Source: Bryobacteraceae bacterium
GTDB lineage: Bacteria; Acidobacteriota; Terriglobia; Bryobacterales; Bryobacteraceae
Reading direction: 5' to 3'
Assembly: GCA_041394945.1 (NCBI GenBank)
Contig: JAWKHH010000002.1
Coordinates: 1,186,501-1,250,500, forward strand
DNA: 64,000 bases
Shown here piece after piece: positions 1 to 9,245 of this stretch. The notes beneath the pieces were generated by a model. It did no database searches. It had not been told where the DNA came from and saw nothing but the letters and a program-made list of their open reading frames with translations. Position 1 is the first letter of the stretch, and every line of letters starts with the position of its first letter. The translations under genes and the position numbers were made by a program.

Positions 1-848
1 GCGACTCGCCAGCCGTTGACGCCGAAGTGATCGTCATGGTCGCCGAGGTCCTGGACCGCTGCGGCCTTGCCGGTTCCGCGATCCTGCTGAACTCGGTCGG
101 CTGCCGGGAATGCCGGCCGCGATTCACGGCGGCGCTGCGCGAAGCGTTGAAGGATTCCGCCGCAAGCTTATGCGGAGACTGCCAGCGCCGCGCCGAGACG
201 AATCCGCTGCGCGTGCTCGATTGCAAGGTCCCGCAGGACCAGCCCGTGATCGACGCGCTGCCCTCGATCCTGGACCACCTCTGCGACGGCTGCCGGGCTC
301 ATTTCGAAACGGTCCGGGAGATGCTTACCGATCGCGGCATCGCCTTCGAAGTGCGTCCGCGGCTGGTTCGCGGTCTCGACTACTACACGCGCACCACTTT
401 CGAATTCCAGCACGGAGCGCTCGGCGCGCAGAATTCCATCCTCGGCGGCGGCCGCTACGACGGGCTCGCGGAAGACCTCGGTTCGCGGGTCCCCGCGCCG
501 GGCATCGGATTTTCGATCGGCGAGGACCGGCTTGTGATGTCGCTCGAGGAAACCGCGCCGGAATCCAACCGCCACACGCTGGACCTATACGTCGCGCCCA
601 TGGGCGCTGCGGCGCTCCGTCACTGCGCCGGACTCGCCTGGGAGCTGCGGCGCCAAGGCGCCGTCGTCGAACTCGGGGCCGACGCGAAGCTCAAGCGGGC
701 CATGGAACTCGCCAACAAGCTCGGCGCGCGATATGTCCTCCTGGTGGGCGAGAATGAGATGAACGCTGGCGCCTACGGCCTCAAGGACATGGCATCCGGC
801 GAACAAATCACCGTCGACCGCGCCGGCCTGCTCGCTCGATTCAACTAG
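1..848 (+). CDS. hisS: Histidyl-tRNA synthetase, 5'-truncated by the window edge
   Basis: This enzyme charges tRNA-His with histidine in the cytoplasm. The frame is open to base 3, so the true start lies upstream; the GTG at 27 is internal. The visible part covers the end of the catalytic core and the anticodon-binding domain. It shows the DAEVI segment, the insertion region with CREC/CGDC/CDGC cysteine pairs usual in bacterial HisRS, the histidine-binding RGLDYYTRT motif, the glycine-rich GGGRYDGL loop and motif 3 (GIGFSIGEDRL). The C-terminal domain begins at LDLYVAPMG. It stops at TAG 846-848, 16 nt before aspS on the same strand, so the two synthetases are probably co-transcribed. Confidence 0.96.
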   Translation, partial: DSPAVDAEVIVMVAEVLDRCGLAGSAILLNSVGCRECRPRFTAALREALKDSAASLCGDCQRRAETNPLRVLDCKVPQDQPVIDALPSILDHLCDGCRAHFETVREMLTDRGIAFEVRPRLVRGLDYYTRTTFEFQHGALGAQNSILGGGRYDGLAEDLGSRVPAPGIGFSIGEDRLVMSLEETAPESNRHTLDLYVAPMGAAALRHCAGLAWELRRQGAVVELGADAKLKRAMELANKLGARYVLLVGENEMNAGAYGLKDMASGEQITVDRAGLLARFN

Positions 849-864
849 TCTGGCTGAAACACAT

Positions 865-2649
865 ATGGAAACCTCCGTACCTTTGGATTTTCTCGGCGAA
901 CTTCGCCGGACGCACAACTGCGGCGAACTTCGCGCGTCGGACGCCGGCAGCCGCGCGCTCCTGATGGGCTGGGTGCATCGCCGGCGCGATCTCGGCGGCG
1001 TCGTGTTCGTCCATCTCCGGGACCGCTGGGGCGTTACGCAGGCCGTCTTCCACGAAGATGTCGCGCCGGAGGTTCACGCCAAAGCCGAGATGATTCGCCC
1101 CGAATACGTCGTCGCCGTCGAGGGCCACGTCGAGAAGCGTTCGGCCGAGACCATCAACTCGAACATCCCCAGCGGGGAAGTGGAAGTGGTGGTCGAAAAG
1201 GTCTGGATCCTGAACGAATCGCGCACGCCGCCGTTCCCGATGGAAGATTCCGTCGACGTCAGCGAGGAGGCGCGCCTCAAGTACCGCTACGTAGACCTCC
1301 GCCGCCCGCGGATGCAGCGCAACATCATCCTGCGGTCGGAAGCGGCCTTCGTCACCCGCCAGTGTCTCTACGAGCAGGGCTTCCTCGAAATCGAGACGCC
1401 ATTCATGACGCGGTCGACGCCCGAAGGCGCCCGCGACTATCTGGTCCCCTCGCGCGTCAATCCCGGAACTTGCTACGCGCTGCCGCAATCGCCGCAGATC
1501 TTCAAGCAGTTGCTCATGATCTCCGGCTACGACAAGTACTTCCAGATCGTCCGTTGCTTCCGCGACGAAGACCTCCGCGCCGACCGCCAGCCCGAGTTCA
1601 CGCAGATCGACCTCGAGATCTCGTTCCCGCAGCAGGAACGCGTTTTCGAAGCGATTGAGCCGCTGATGCAGCGGCTATGCAAGCTGGTTGGGGTCGACAT
1701 CGCCGCGCCGTTCCCGCGCATGACCTACGACGAAGCCATGCGCGCCTACGGCACCGACAAGCCTGAGATGCGGCTGCCGCCGTTCCACATCGTCACCGAT
1801 CTGTTCGCGGGCGCGGGCCTCGTGGCCGCGGAGAGCCCGCTCGTCGCTATCCACATTCCGAAGACCGGAGCGCTCTCGCGCCGGGAACGCGACGAACTCA
1901 AGGCTGCCGGCCAGGAACTCGGCCTCCGCGTTTTCGACGACGCCAAGCGCCTGGAACGCGATTTCCCGGAAGCGATGGCCGCGGTCCGGCAGCGCAGCGG
2001 CGCCACGGAAGAGGACATGCTGATGCTCGCCGGCTTTGGAGAAAAACCTGAAGGCGCCCGTCCGGAGGAAACCGTTCTCAAAGCCTGCGGCAACTTCCGC
2101 CTCCACGCCGGCCGCAAGTTCGCTGACCGCCACAAGCTTTTCGATCCGCGCGACTTCCGTTTTCTCTGGGTGGTCGACTTCCCGATGTTCGAGTGGGACG
2201 AGGAAGACAAGCGTTGGATGGCGGCGCATCATCCGTTCACCTCCGTGCTGGACCACCACATCGACAAGCTCTCGACGGACCCGGCCGGGTGCCGCGCCAA
2301 GTCCTATGACCTCGTGCTGAACGGCGTCGAACTCGCCTCTGGCTCCATTCGTATTCATCGCCGCGACGTGCAATCGAAGGTGTTCGAAGCCCTCGGTTTC
2401 ACGCAGGAAGAAGCAGAACGCCGATTCGGTTTTCTGCTCGAAGCGCTTCAGTACGGCGCGCCCCCGCACGGCGGCGCCGCTGTCGGTTTCGACCGGCTCA
2501 TCATGATCCTCGCCGGTGAAGCGACCATTCGCGACGTGATTCCGTTCCCGAAGACCGCTAAGGGAACCGACCTCATGTGCGACGCGCCTTCGGAAGTTCC
2601 CGAGCGCAACCTTCGCGAACTTGGGATTCAATTCCGGAAGAGGACCTGA
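865..2649 (+). CDS. aspS: Aspartyl-tRNA synthetase
   Basis: A class II synthetase that charges tRNA-Asp; 594 residues, normal for the bacterial type. An N-terminal OB-fold anticodon-binding domain (about 1-115, GWVHRRRDLGG) is followed by RYVDLRRP (141-148), motif 2 with FRDEDLRADRQPEFTQIDLE (232-251), an inserted GAD domain (about 295-430) and motif 3 (GGAAVGFDRLIMIL near 545-558). No clear Shine-Dalgarno precedes the ATG. It follows hisS by 16 nt and precedes the arginase-like gene by 7 nt. Whether it is strictly Asp-specific or also charges tRNA-Asn cannot be judged: no gatCAB or asnS is in the window. Confidence 0.97.
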   Translation: METSVPLDFLGELRRTHNCGELRASDAGSRALLMGWVHRRRDLGGVVFVHLRDRWGVTQAVFHEDVAPEVHAKAEMIRPEYVVAVEGHVEKRSAETINSNIPSGEVEVVVEKVWILNESRTPPFPMEDSVDVSEEARLKYRYVDLRRPRMQRNIILRSEAAFVTRQCLYEQGFLEIETPFMTRSTPEGARDYLVPSRVNPGTCYALPQSPQIFKQLLMISGYDKYFQIVRCFRDEDLRADRQPEFTQIDLEISFPQQERVFEAIEPLMQRLCKLVGVDIAAPFPRMTYDEAMRAYGTDKPEMRLPPFHIVTDLFAGAGLVAAESPLVAIHIPKTGALSRRERDELKAAGQELGLRVFDDAKRLERDFPEAMAAVRQRSGATEEDMLMLAGFGEKPEGARPEETVLKACGNFRLHAGRKFADRHKLFDPRDFRFLWVVDFPMFEWDEEDKRWMAAHHPFTSVLDHHIDKLSTDPAGCRAKSYDLVLNGVELASGSIRIHRRDVQSKVFEALGFTQEEAERRFGFLLEALQYGAPPHGGAAVGFDRLIMILAGEATIRDVIPFPKTAKGTDLMCDAPSEVPERNLRELGIQFRKRT

Positions 2650-2656
2650 ACCACCG

Positions 2657-3421
2657 ATGCGCCGTCCCGTTACGTTGATCGAAGTCCCGTACCACGCCGG
2701 CCTCGAAGGAGTGGGTGTGGGCGCAGGGCCGAGGGCGATTCTCAAAGCCGGAGCCGACGCGGTCCTTGCCTACCGCGGCATGCCGGCGCAAGTGGAACAC
2801 GTTCGCATGCGCGACATGCGCTCCAGGGGGTTGGACGCGATCGTCGATGTCAACCGTCTGTTGCGAGCCGCCGTTCGCACGGCGGTGGAGCAGGAATCGC
2901 TGCCGGTGGTGCTCGCGGGTAACTGCGCGGCCTCGATCGGCGTGCTGGCGGGGCTGGAACCGGCCTCCACCGGAATCGTATGGCTCGATCGCCACGCTGA
3001 CTTCAACACTCCGGAGACCAGCCCGAGCGGTTCGGTCGACGGCATGGCGCTCGCGGTGGCGGCGGGCCACTGCCACGACGATCTTCGCTTCCGCAGCGGG
3101 CTGGAGAACCCCGTGCCGGAAGACCGCATCTGTTTGCCGTTCTCCTGGGATCTCGACCCCGCCGAGCGCGTGCGCCTGGAGGCTTCGGCGATCTCGAACG
3201 ATTACCCGCTCGGGACCGACGCCACCTACGTTCACCTTGATGTCGACGTCGTCGGGGCGGAGGGGGAGAATCTCGAACGCGCGTTCGATATTCTTCGCGT
3301 AGCAATGACCGAACTGCCGGCCGGCGCTCTGTGCGTCGCCAACTACAATCCGGAAACCGACAGTGACGGCCGCGTCCTGTCGGGCGCGCTGCGATTGCTC
3401 CGCGCCGTTGCGGAGGCCTGA
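2657..3421 (+). CDS. Arginase/agmatinase-family (ureohydrolase fold) protein with altered metal site
   Basis: 254 residues from the ATG at 2657, chosen over an in-frame start at 2621 that lies inside aspS. The fold signature is present: DRHAD (D111, H113, D115) and HLDVDV (D195, D197) match the metal-binding DxHxD and DxD of ureohydrolases, and NPETD occurs near the C-terminus. The first ligand motif, normally GGDH, reads AGNC (87-90), so the canonical histidine is a cysteine. The family hydrolyses guanidino or formimino groups with two Mn ions; the changed ligand makes the substrate and even the activity uncertain. It follows aspS by 7 nt, probably in one operon. The symbols speB or hutG would be overcalls. 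Confidence 0.8.
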   Translation: MRRPVTLIEVPYHAGLEGVGVGAGPRAILKAGADAVLAYRGMPAQVEHVRMRDMRSRGLDAIVDVNRLLRAAVRTAVEQESLPVVLAGNCAASIGVLAGLEPASTGIVWLDRHADFNTPETSPSGSVDGMALAVAAGHCHDDLRFRSGLENPVPEDRICLPFSWDLDPAERVRLEASAISNDYPLGTDATYVHLDVDVVGAEGENLERAFDILRVAMTELPAGALCVANYNPETDSDGRVLSGALRLLRAVAEA

Positions 3422-3682
3422 GCGCACACAATCCCGATGTTCGGGCACGCGCCATAGCGAGCCCTCACGTCCCCGCCAGCCAGCCGTTTCACGCACCCGA
3501 GCGGAGCGAGCGTCGGATCGTGATTAGCTGCCAACGGATTCCATTTTGAGCCCCGGAGGCCCGCGCCATCGATCTTGGCTGCGGCAACGGACGCCTCCGC
3601 GCCTGAACCGAAATTAACTCGTTCGCACTGTCGTTGAAAACCGCGAGGAAGTGTCTTTTGAAATGAGACACGATTCCCGAAA

Positions 3683-5125
3683 ATGCTCATTTCCACCGAC
3701 GCCGGGCGGGCTCCCCGCTTCCGGACGCAGAGGCGAGGTGCGCGCGCTTTCCTCCTCCTGCGCCGCTTCGCTATCGCCGCGGCCGCCCTCCTTCTCCCGC
3801 TCTGGTTCGGCGGCCGCGGACTCTTTGCGGGCTTCACGCCCGACGACATGATGAACCTGTTCGGCTATTGGTCGCGTCCCGCGAACGATCTGATTTTCGC
3901 GAATCTGTTTCCATTTTCTGCTCAATACCGGCCGGCTGGCGCGCTTTTCTACCTGCCCCTGTTTCATCTCTTTGGACTCGATCCGTTCCCTTTCCGGGTC
4001 CTGTGCTTCGTTCTTCTGCTCGCCAATTCGGCGGTGATCTACCGCGTCGCCAGCCACCTTGCCGGCCGCCACGCCGCCGCCGTCACCGCGCTCCTGGCCG
4101 CTCATCATCCTGCCTACGTGGACTTCTATTACAACACCGGAACGGTGTACGACCTGCTCTGTTTTTTCTTCTATTTCTCGGCCTTGTCGGTCTATGTCGC
4201 AGGCCGGCGCCGCGGTCCTCTCTCCGCCCGCCGGTGGGTCGCCTTTGCGCTTCTCTATGCCGCGGCGCTCAATAGTAAGGAGATGGCGGCAGCGCTGCCC
4301 GTCGCGGTGCTCGTGTACGAGTGGGCCTACCAACTCAAGGACCGGCCCTCGTTTGCGGCGCTTGCTTTCCTGGCCGCGACGCCCATTCCGTACGCTCTCG
4401 CCAAGCTATCCGCGGGGAGCGCATTCCACAACGTCGGCGGCTACCGGATGGACGTGTCTTGGACGCGTGCCGCCGGGAACCTCGCGGATTTCTACGGAAA
4501 TCTGCTGCGGCTTCCGCTGGACACAATTGCTCCGGGCGCCGCGGCCGTGATCGCCGGCGCGTTGGTGGTCACCGTGGCAGCCGTCCGCCAGGCGCAGATC
4601 CGTTGGAACGCCGCCTTTTTCCTGATTGCGCCGTTGCCGGTGCTGTTCCTTCCCACGCGAGGACTGTTTGCCTACTACGTAGCGTTGCCCGGCTGCTGGA
4701 TACTGGCGGCGTACCTGTACACCCGCATCGTCGATGCCATTCGGCCGCCCCGGATATCCCGGTCGCCAGCGCATCTGGCCGCCGCCGCGGTTTTGTTTGG
4801 AACACTGGTCGCATTCCACCACGCGCGCCGCTGGGAGCCGGACTCGGCCGCGCCGGTTGCCATGACCATCTCTCAACTTCGCGCCCTGAATCTTGCGCCG
4901 TCGAACGTGCTTTTCCTCGAAGATCCTTTCCACGATGACGAATGGACGCCGCTGTTTATCGTGAGGCTTCTCTACCGGTCGCGCGATCTGCCTGTCGAGC
5001 GGCTCAAGATGATGCCGGAAATTCCTTCGTGCAACCGGATTCGCGGTTTCGATACGATCCTCACCATGCACGACGGGTCCCTGCGCCGCATCAGCGCGGA
5101 TGAGGCGTGCGCCCTGACGAGGTGA
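3683..5125 (+). CDS. Polytopic membrane protein, GT-C glycosyltransferase-like
   Basis: 480 residues with a basic N-terminus and roughly ten hydrophobic segments (for example AAALLLPLWF near 35 and VLCFVLLLANSAVIY near 105). The acidic GFTPDDMMN after the first membrane segment and the KEMAAALPVAVLVYEW stretch resemble GT-C-type transferases that use lipid-linked sugars, in which an acidic pair in the first outer loop is catalytic. A soluble C-terminal part of about 110 residues follows. It converges on the P-loop gene 12 nt downstream. Two further proteins of the same general type lie in this window (23723-25726 and 46552-47870). The exact family and sugar donor are unknown. Confidence 0.6.
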   Translation: MLISTDAGRAPRFRTQRRGARAFLLLRRFAIAAAALLLPLWFGGRGLFAGFTPDDMMNLFGYWSRPANDLIFANLFPFSAQYRPAGALFYLPLFHLFGLDPFPFRVLCFVLLLANSAVIYRVASHLAGRHAAAVTALLAAHHPAYVDFYYNTGTVYDLLCFFFYFSALSVYVAGRRRGPLSARRWVAFALLYAAALNSKEMAAALPVAVLVYEWAYQLKDRPSFAALAFLAATPIPYALAKLSAGSAFHNVGGYRMDVSWTRAAGNLADFYGNLLRLPLDTIAPGAAAVIAGALVVTVAAVRQAQIRWNAAFFLIAPLPVLFLPTRGLFAYYVALPGCWILAAYLYTRIVDAIRPPRISRSPAHLAAAAVLFGTLVAFHHARRWEPDSAAPVAMTISQLRALNLAPSNVLFLEDPFHDDEWTPLFIVRLLYRSRDLPVERLKMMPEIPSCNRIRGFDTILTMHDGSLRRISADEACALTR

Positions 5126-5137
5126 CTCCGCCGTCCG

Positions 5138-5740
5138 TCACCGGAGGCGCTTCATCCGGTCCGCCACGAAACGGGCGCAATCGGCGCTCACCCACTGGGG
5201 CGGGGCGGTTTCAAACCGGTTCACGCCGTGCAGCCACCTCTCGGGCACACCCCACGGATTCGGCAGATTGCTGTTCGACGCCACGAACGCGTCGGCGCGG
5301 GTGAGAAAGCGGCGCGCCGAGGCTTTCATGTCGGCCACTGCGAAGTCGAGCACGACCAGGTAAATGTCCGGAACGATGTAGTTGAGCAGGCTGTTCGACT
5401 CCACGATGATGTTCCCGCCCTTGTCCAGAATGCTCCGGATGCCGGGCAGGGCATTGGGTAGTTGCCCGGCCGCCGTCCGTACCCAGTATGCCCGTCGCGC
5501 CCCGGCGGCGAGGAAGCGCCCGCTATCGGTCTGCGACGCCTCGCGTTCCTCGACGATCGCGAACGGATGCTCGTAGTCGGTCCCACAGTGGCAGGGCTCG
5601 CCATCCTGGGAGCAGATTCCATGCCCGGTCTGCGTGATCTTCATGGCCGTCCAGCGGGCCTTCGGCAGAGCGGCAATGATCCCCGCCGCCACTGCCGTCT
5701 TGCCGACGTTCCTGCTATGGCCGCCCACTATCAGCAGCAT
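5138..5740 (-). CDS. P-loop NTPase, MobB-like
   Basis: 200 residues starting MLLIVGGHSRNVGKT, a Walker A (GHSRNVGKT, 7-15) of the SIMIBI type seen in MobB and dethiobiotin-synthetase-like proteins. A CSQDGEPCHCG cluster follows near 48-58 and may bind metal. The core ends with a DIYLVVLDF segment. It is likely cytoplasmic and nucleotide-binding; a role in cofactor insertion is only a guess. Its start lies inside the 3' end of lpxD (26-nt overlap, same strand), so translation is probably coupled to lpxD even though no lipid A role is known for such a protein. No other molybdenum-cofactor gene is nearby. Confidence 0.65.
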   Translation of the reverse strand: MLLIVGGHSRNVGKTAVAAGIIAALPKARWTAMKITQTGHGICSQDGEPCHCGTDYEHPFAIVEEREASQTDSGRFLAAGARRAYWVRTAAGQLPNALPGIRSILDKGGNIIVESNSLLNYIVPDIYLVVLDFAVADMKASARRFLTRADAFVASNSNLPNPWGVPERWLHGVNRFETAPPQWVSADCARFVADRMKRLR

Positions 5741-6758
5741 CTTCGAGCTCCTTCAAGCGTTTCTCCAACTGCGCCACCGTCTTGCGCAATTCCCCAACCC
5801 GGCCCAGGTTCGCCAATTGCTCCAGGTACTCTTTCAGCGGCCGCGCCGGGGTTCCCCAGTAGACGTTCCCGCCGCGGACGATCTTCGATGTCAGCACTCC
5901 TGCCCCCGATCCGAGCACCGCCTTGGACTCGATCCGCACCTTGTCGCCCATCCCAACCTGCCCGCCGATCACCGCGTAGTCTTCGATGATCACGCCGCCC
6001 GACATGCCTGTTTGCGCCGCGATCACAACGTGACGGCCGATCGTGCAATTGTGCGCGATGTGGACCATATTGTCGAGCTTGGTGCCGTCGCCGATGGTGG
6101 TCTCGCCGAGCGCGGCACGGTCGATGCACGTGTTCGCGCCGATCTCGACATCGTCGCCGATGCGCACCGTTCCCACCTGGGGGAACTTTTCGTAGTGATC
6201 GCCGGCGAGGACGAAGCCGAACCCGTCGGCGCCGATCACGGCTCCAGAGTGAATCACGGCGCGGTCCCCGATCACGCAGTCGTCGTAGACGGTGACGTTG
6301 GGCGCCAGGCGTCCGTATGCGCCCAGCGCGACGCCACGTCCGATCGCGCACCCGGCGCCGACGACTGTGCGTTCGCCGATCTTCGCGCCTTCGCCGATCG
6401 TGACGTGAGCGCCGACCGCCACCTCGCCGCCCATTTCCACCCGTGGGCCGATCACCGCTGTGGGATGGACGCCGGGAGGCACGGGGCGCGCCGGATGCAG
6501 CCGCGTAACCACACGCGCGAACGCCGCCCGGGGATCGGCGACGCGAATCACGGTTGCGCCATCCGGCCGCACGAAGTCCGGTGTCACCAGCATGCAACCG
6601 GCACGGGATTCAGCCGCCATTTGCGCCGCCTTTTTCCGTCCAACGAAACTGATCTCGTCCGGTCCGGCACTTTCAATGGCCGCGGCGGCCCGGATATTCC
6701 GGCCAGCGTCGCCCTCGATCGGCGCGCCGAGCCACGCCGCAATTTCGCCCGCAAGCAT
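5715..6758 (-). CDS. lpxD: UDP-3-O-acylglucosamine N-acyltransferase
   Basis: Adds the N-linked 3-hydroxyacyl chain in lipid A synthesis, in the cytoplasm. 347 residues from the ATG at 6758; the frame is open to 6815, but that start would add 19 atypical residues. Domains: an N-terminal uridine-binding domain (about 1-95, with DEISFVGRKK), a left-handed beta-helix of hexapeptide repeats (about 100-300, e.g. IGDGTKLDNMVHIAHNC carrying the catalytic histidine), and a C-terminal helical tail (LRKTVAQLEKRLKEL) usual for LpxD trimers. It overlaps the downstream P-loop gene by 26 nt. lpxA is 1.7 kb away on the other strand. Confidence 0.95.
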   Translation of the reverse strand: MLAGEIAAWLGAPIEGDAGRNIRAAAAIESAGPDEISFVGRKKAAQMAAESRAGCMLVTPDFVRPDGATVIRVADPRAAFARVVTRLHPARPVPPGVHPTAVIGPRVEMGGEVAVGAHVTIGEGAKIGERTVVGAGCAIGRGVALGAYGRLAPNVTVYDDCVIGDRAVIHSGAVIGADGFGFVLAGDHYEKFPQVGTVRIGDDVEIGANTCIDRAALGETTIGDGTKLDNMVHIAHNCTIGRHVVIAAQTGMSGGVIIEDYAVIGGQVGMGDKVRIESKAVLGSGAGVLTSKIVRGGNVYWGTPARPLKEYLEQLANLGRVGELRKTVAQLEKRLKELEDAADSGRP

Positions 6759-6824
6759 CTCTATCAGTATCCAACGGGTGAAACCGGCGGCCGGGACGGT
6801 GCGTCGAGAGACCATCCGTTTCGC

Positions 6825-8399
6825 ATGAACACGCGCCTCGCTCTCCTGCTTTCGATGGCCGTTGTCTCCGCCGCGCCGGCCGCCGTGGTTGAGGGCGCCG
6901 TTACCGATAGCGTCACCGGCCGGCCCATCAGTGGCGCCAAGGTCTACCTACAGCCGACCGGTTTTCCAGCCGGGGCGCCGATCATCCCCTACCTCTATCG
7001 AGTGGAAGGCTATCGAGTGGATCTCCCGGGTGGGGAAACGGACGCAGAGGGTTTCTATGTGGCCCCCAACGCCAGGCCGGGCATCTATGAAATTTTCGCC
7101 AGAGCTCCCGGCTACGTGTCGATCGTCCTGCATCGCGATCCTCCCTCGCCGCATATTCCATTTCGAGTCGAGGTATCCGGGCACTATCGAATCGACATCC
7201 AACTGATTCCGGCGGCGTCGATCGATGTAACCCTGCCCAAAGACGCAAGCCTGGTTGCGACAGCCGTGGGAGACAAGTGGAGGTCCCCTTCGCGTCTATT
7301 CGTGAAGGAGCTTGTTCCAGGACCCTATCACTTCGTCGCCCTTCCTCACTACTCCCCGTTTGATCCTCCTGCCGGAGCCGTTCCAAGGGGTCATCTGGCC
7401 GCCGTTCTCCCCTCTGTCATGCTCAGGCCGGGCGAGCACCTGGAATGGAAGCCGGAGTTCCCGGAGGCCCTGCTTCACAAGGTGACAGTCCGTGTACGTC
7501 CCGCAATCCCCACTGGAGCGCTGGTCAGCGGCACTCTCGCGTTCGAGCTTGCACCCGGGATCGAGCCTGTTGAGCGGGTATGGTGTCAATCCGACGGCGA
7601 ATCGATTCGACTGCCATGGCTTCCCGCCGGCTCCTACAAGCTAACGATCTCCTCTTCCCGCATGGGCGGATTCACTCGCTTCTCGATCGGCGAAGAAGCG
7701 CCCGCCGATCTGGCCATCGACCTGCACGAACTCCCGTCCATCCGGATTCACCTGGAACATGACGGCAAAGCGTTTCCGGCCGGACACCTCGAGCGGATCC
7801 GGCTGAGGGAGGCGCTGCCTCCGGCGCCTCCGCCTTCCATGGATGCTCTCCGGGCGGCGCCGATATGGATCGATCCGATGCGAGGGATCATCCGAGGTGT
7901 TCCCTACAGTTGGTCTCCACCGGAGGAACTCAGCCCGGTGGACGTTCTCTCCGCCGCTGAACTCGAGGTCGCACCGGACACGCTGCCGCAAGGCTACTAC
8001 CTCATGTCTCTGCGGACTCACTCCGCTGGGGTGGGGTTTCGGCCGGCAGGGCGGATCGTTCTGCGTGACCCCACCACACCGTCCGATATCGTCGCCGCTG
8101 TTGGCCGCACGGCAACGGTCCGGATCGAAGATGCCCCCGACGTCCGCCGTCTGCGTGCCGCCGTTGTCCACGAGGACCCGCTCGGCGGCGGCCCGCGTGT
8201 CGCCTACGGCCGGCGGACTGCGGTGGGCGAGTGGCAAACGGAAGCCCTGCCGCCCGGAATCCACCACCTCTACACTGGCCTCAATCCTTGCCCCACCGGG
8301 CTGCCGGATTCTTGCCACGGCCGGGCGATCGAGATCGTCGTGCCGGATGACGGCGAGATCGTCATTCCTGCCGCCGTCTTCCGCGTGGGGGAGCGATAA
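6825..8399 (+). CDS. Secreted carboxypeptidase-regulatory-like (beta-sandwich) protein
   Basis: 524 residues from the ATG at 6825. The frame is open for 1.2 kb upstream, but that part is antisense to lpxD and not coding. A clear Sec signal (MNTRLALLLSMAVVSAAPAA) is followed by VVEGAVTDSVTGRPISGAKVYL, the start of a carboxypeptidase-regulatory-like Ig-fold domain (about 22-115). At least two more similar beta-rich segments follow (around 195-240 and 380-440), and no catalytic motif is visible. The family is very common as exported or receptor-linked modules in Solibacter-type genomes. It lies 21 nt upstream of lpxA on the same strand; a separate -10 for lpxA suggests the two are not obligatorily linked. 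Confidence 0.75.
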   Translation: MNTRLALLLSMAVVSAAPAAVVEGAVTDSVTGRPISGAKVYLQPTGFPAGAPIIPYLYRVEGYRVDLPGGETDAEGFYVAPNARPGIYEIFARAPGYVSIVLHRDPPSPHIPFRVEVSGHYRIDIQLIPAASIDVTLPKDASLVATAVGDKWRSPSRLFVKELVPGPYHFVALPHYSPFDPPAGAVPRGHLAAVLPSVMLRPGEHLEWKPEFPEALLHKVTVRVRPAIPTGALVSGTLAFELAPGIEPVERVWCQSDGESIRLPWLPAGSYKLTISSSRMGGFTRFSIGEEAPADLAIDLHELPSIRIHLEHDGKAFPAGHLERIRLREALPPAPPPSMDALRAAPIWIDPMRGIIRGVPYSWSPPEELSPVDVLSAAELEVAPDTLPQGYYLMSLRTHSAGVGFRPAGRIVLRDPTTPSDIVAAVGRTATVRIEDAPDVRRLRAAVVHEDPLGGGPRVAYGRRTAVGEWQTEALPPGIHHLYTGLNPCPTGLPDSCHGRAIEIVVPDDGEIVIPAAVFRVGER

Positions 8400-8404
8400 G
8401 CCGG

Positions 8405-8410
8405 TATCAT
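8405..8410 (+). promoter_or_regulatory. -10-like hexamer TATCAT before lpxA
   Basis: TATCAT ends 10 nt before the lpxA ATG, with no purine-rich Shine-Dalgarno between. Transcription would start within a few bases of the start codon. One of a recurring set in this window. Confidence 0.4.
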
Positions 8411-8420
8411 ACGGGATTGC

Positions 8421-9245
8421 ATGCCCGCCGACCCGTCCGCCGTCATCGCCCCTACCGCGCGCATCCATCCGGACGCCATCATCGGCCCCGGCGCAGTCAT
8501 CGGCGAGTATTGCGTGATTGAGGGCGATGTCTCGATCGGCGCTCGCACGCGGCTGGAGCCCTACGTCTTCATCAAGCGCTGGACAACGCTCGGCGAAGAC
8601 AATGAAATCTCAGCCGGCGCGTGCCTCGGCACGGACCCTTTCGACAAGGCATTCACGGGCGAGCGCAGCTATCTCCGCATCGGACACCGCAACCGGATCC
8701 GGGAGCATTGGACGATCTCGCGCGGCACCAGGCCGGAGACGGCCACCGAAGTGGGAGACGATAACTACATCATGGGCAGCGGCCACATCGCCCATAACGC
8801 GCGGGTGGGCAACGGCTGCACGATCGCCAGTTGCGCGCTCGTGGCCGGGTACGTGGAAGTCGAGGACGCGGCGTTCATCTCGGGCGGAGTGGTCATCCAC
8901 CAGTTCTCGCGGATCGGGCGAAACGCGATGATCGGGGGCAACGTACGCGTCAATCAGGACGCGCCACCGTATTTCCTTTATGCCCGGTTCGACATCGAGC
9001 CGGTGGGTTTGAACCTGGTGGGCCTGCGGCGGGCGGGGTTCTCCCGCGACGACATCGCCGCCATCCGGCAGGCCTACCGTTTGCTTTATCAGTCCGGGCT
9101 CAAGCTCGATACAGCGCTTGCCCGCATTGAGGCGGAGGCGCCCACCGCGCACACGCGGCGTCTCGTGGAGTTCATCCGCGCGTCAAAGCGCGGCATTGCG
9201 CGGCCTGTCAATCGTGCTGGTCGATCGGAGTCACCGGATCGATGA
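8421..9245 (+). CDS. lpxA: UDP-N-acetylglucosamine O-acyltransferase
   Basis: First step of lipid A synthesis: transfers 3-hydroxyacyl from ACP to UDP-GlcNAc. 274 residues, slightly longer than the usual ~260 because of a basic C-terminal extension. Hexapeptide repeats run from residue 5 to about 175 (AVIAPTARIHPDAIIGPGAVIG...), with the catalytic-histidine segment GSGHIAHNARVG near 121-132. The helical C-terminal domain contains the conserved NLVGLRRAGF. The last 38 nt overlap the convergent MFS transporter gene. With lpxD in the same window this supports a lipid A-containing outer membrane. Confidence 0.93.
   Translation: MPADPSAVIAPTARIHPDAIIGPGAVIGEYCVIEGDVSIGARTRLEPYVFIKRWTTLGEDNEISAGACLGTDPFDKAFTGERSYLRIGHRNRIREHWTISRGTRPETATEVGDDNYIMGSGHIAHNARVGNGCTIASCALVAGYVEVEDAAFISGGVVIHQFSRIGRNAMIGGNVRVNQDAPPYFLYARFDIEPVGLNLVGLRRAGFSRDDIAAIRQAYRLLYQSGLKLDTALARIEAEAPTAHTRRLVEFIRASKRGIARPVNRAGRSESPDR

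Noticed and set aside
5634..6824. Long open frame upstream of the carboxypeptidase-regulatory-like gene.
   Set aside because: It is antisense to lpxD, with low-complexity His/Arg/Asp-rich translation; the real start is the ATG at 6825 with a signal peptide.
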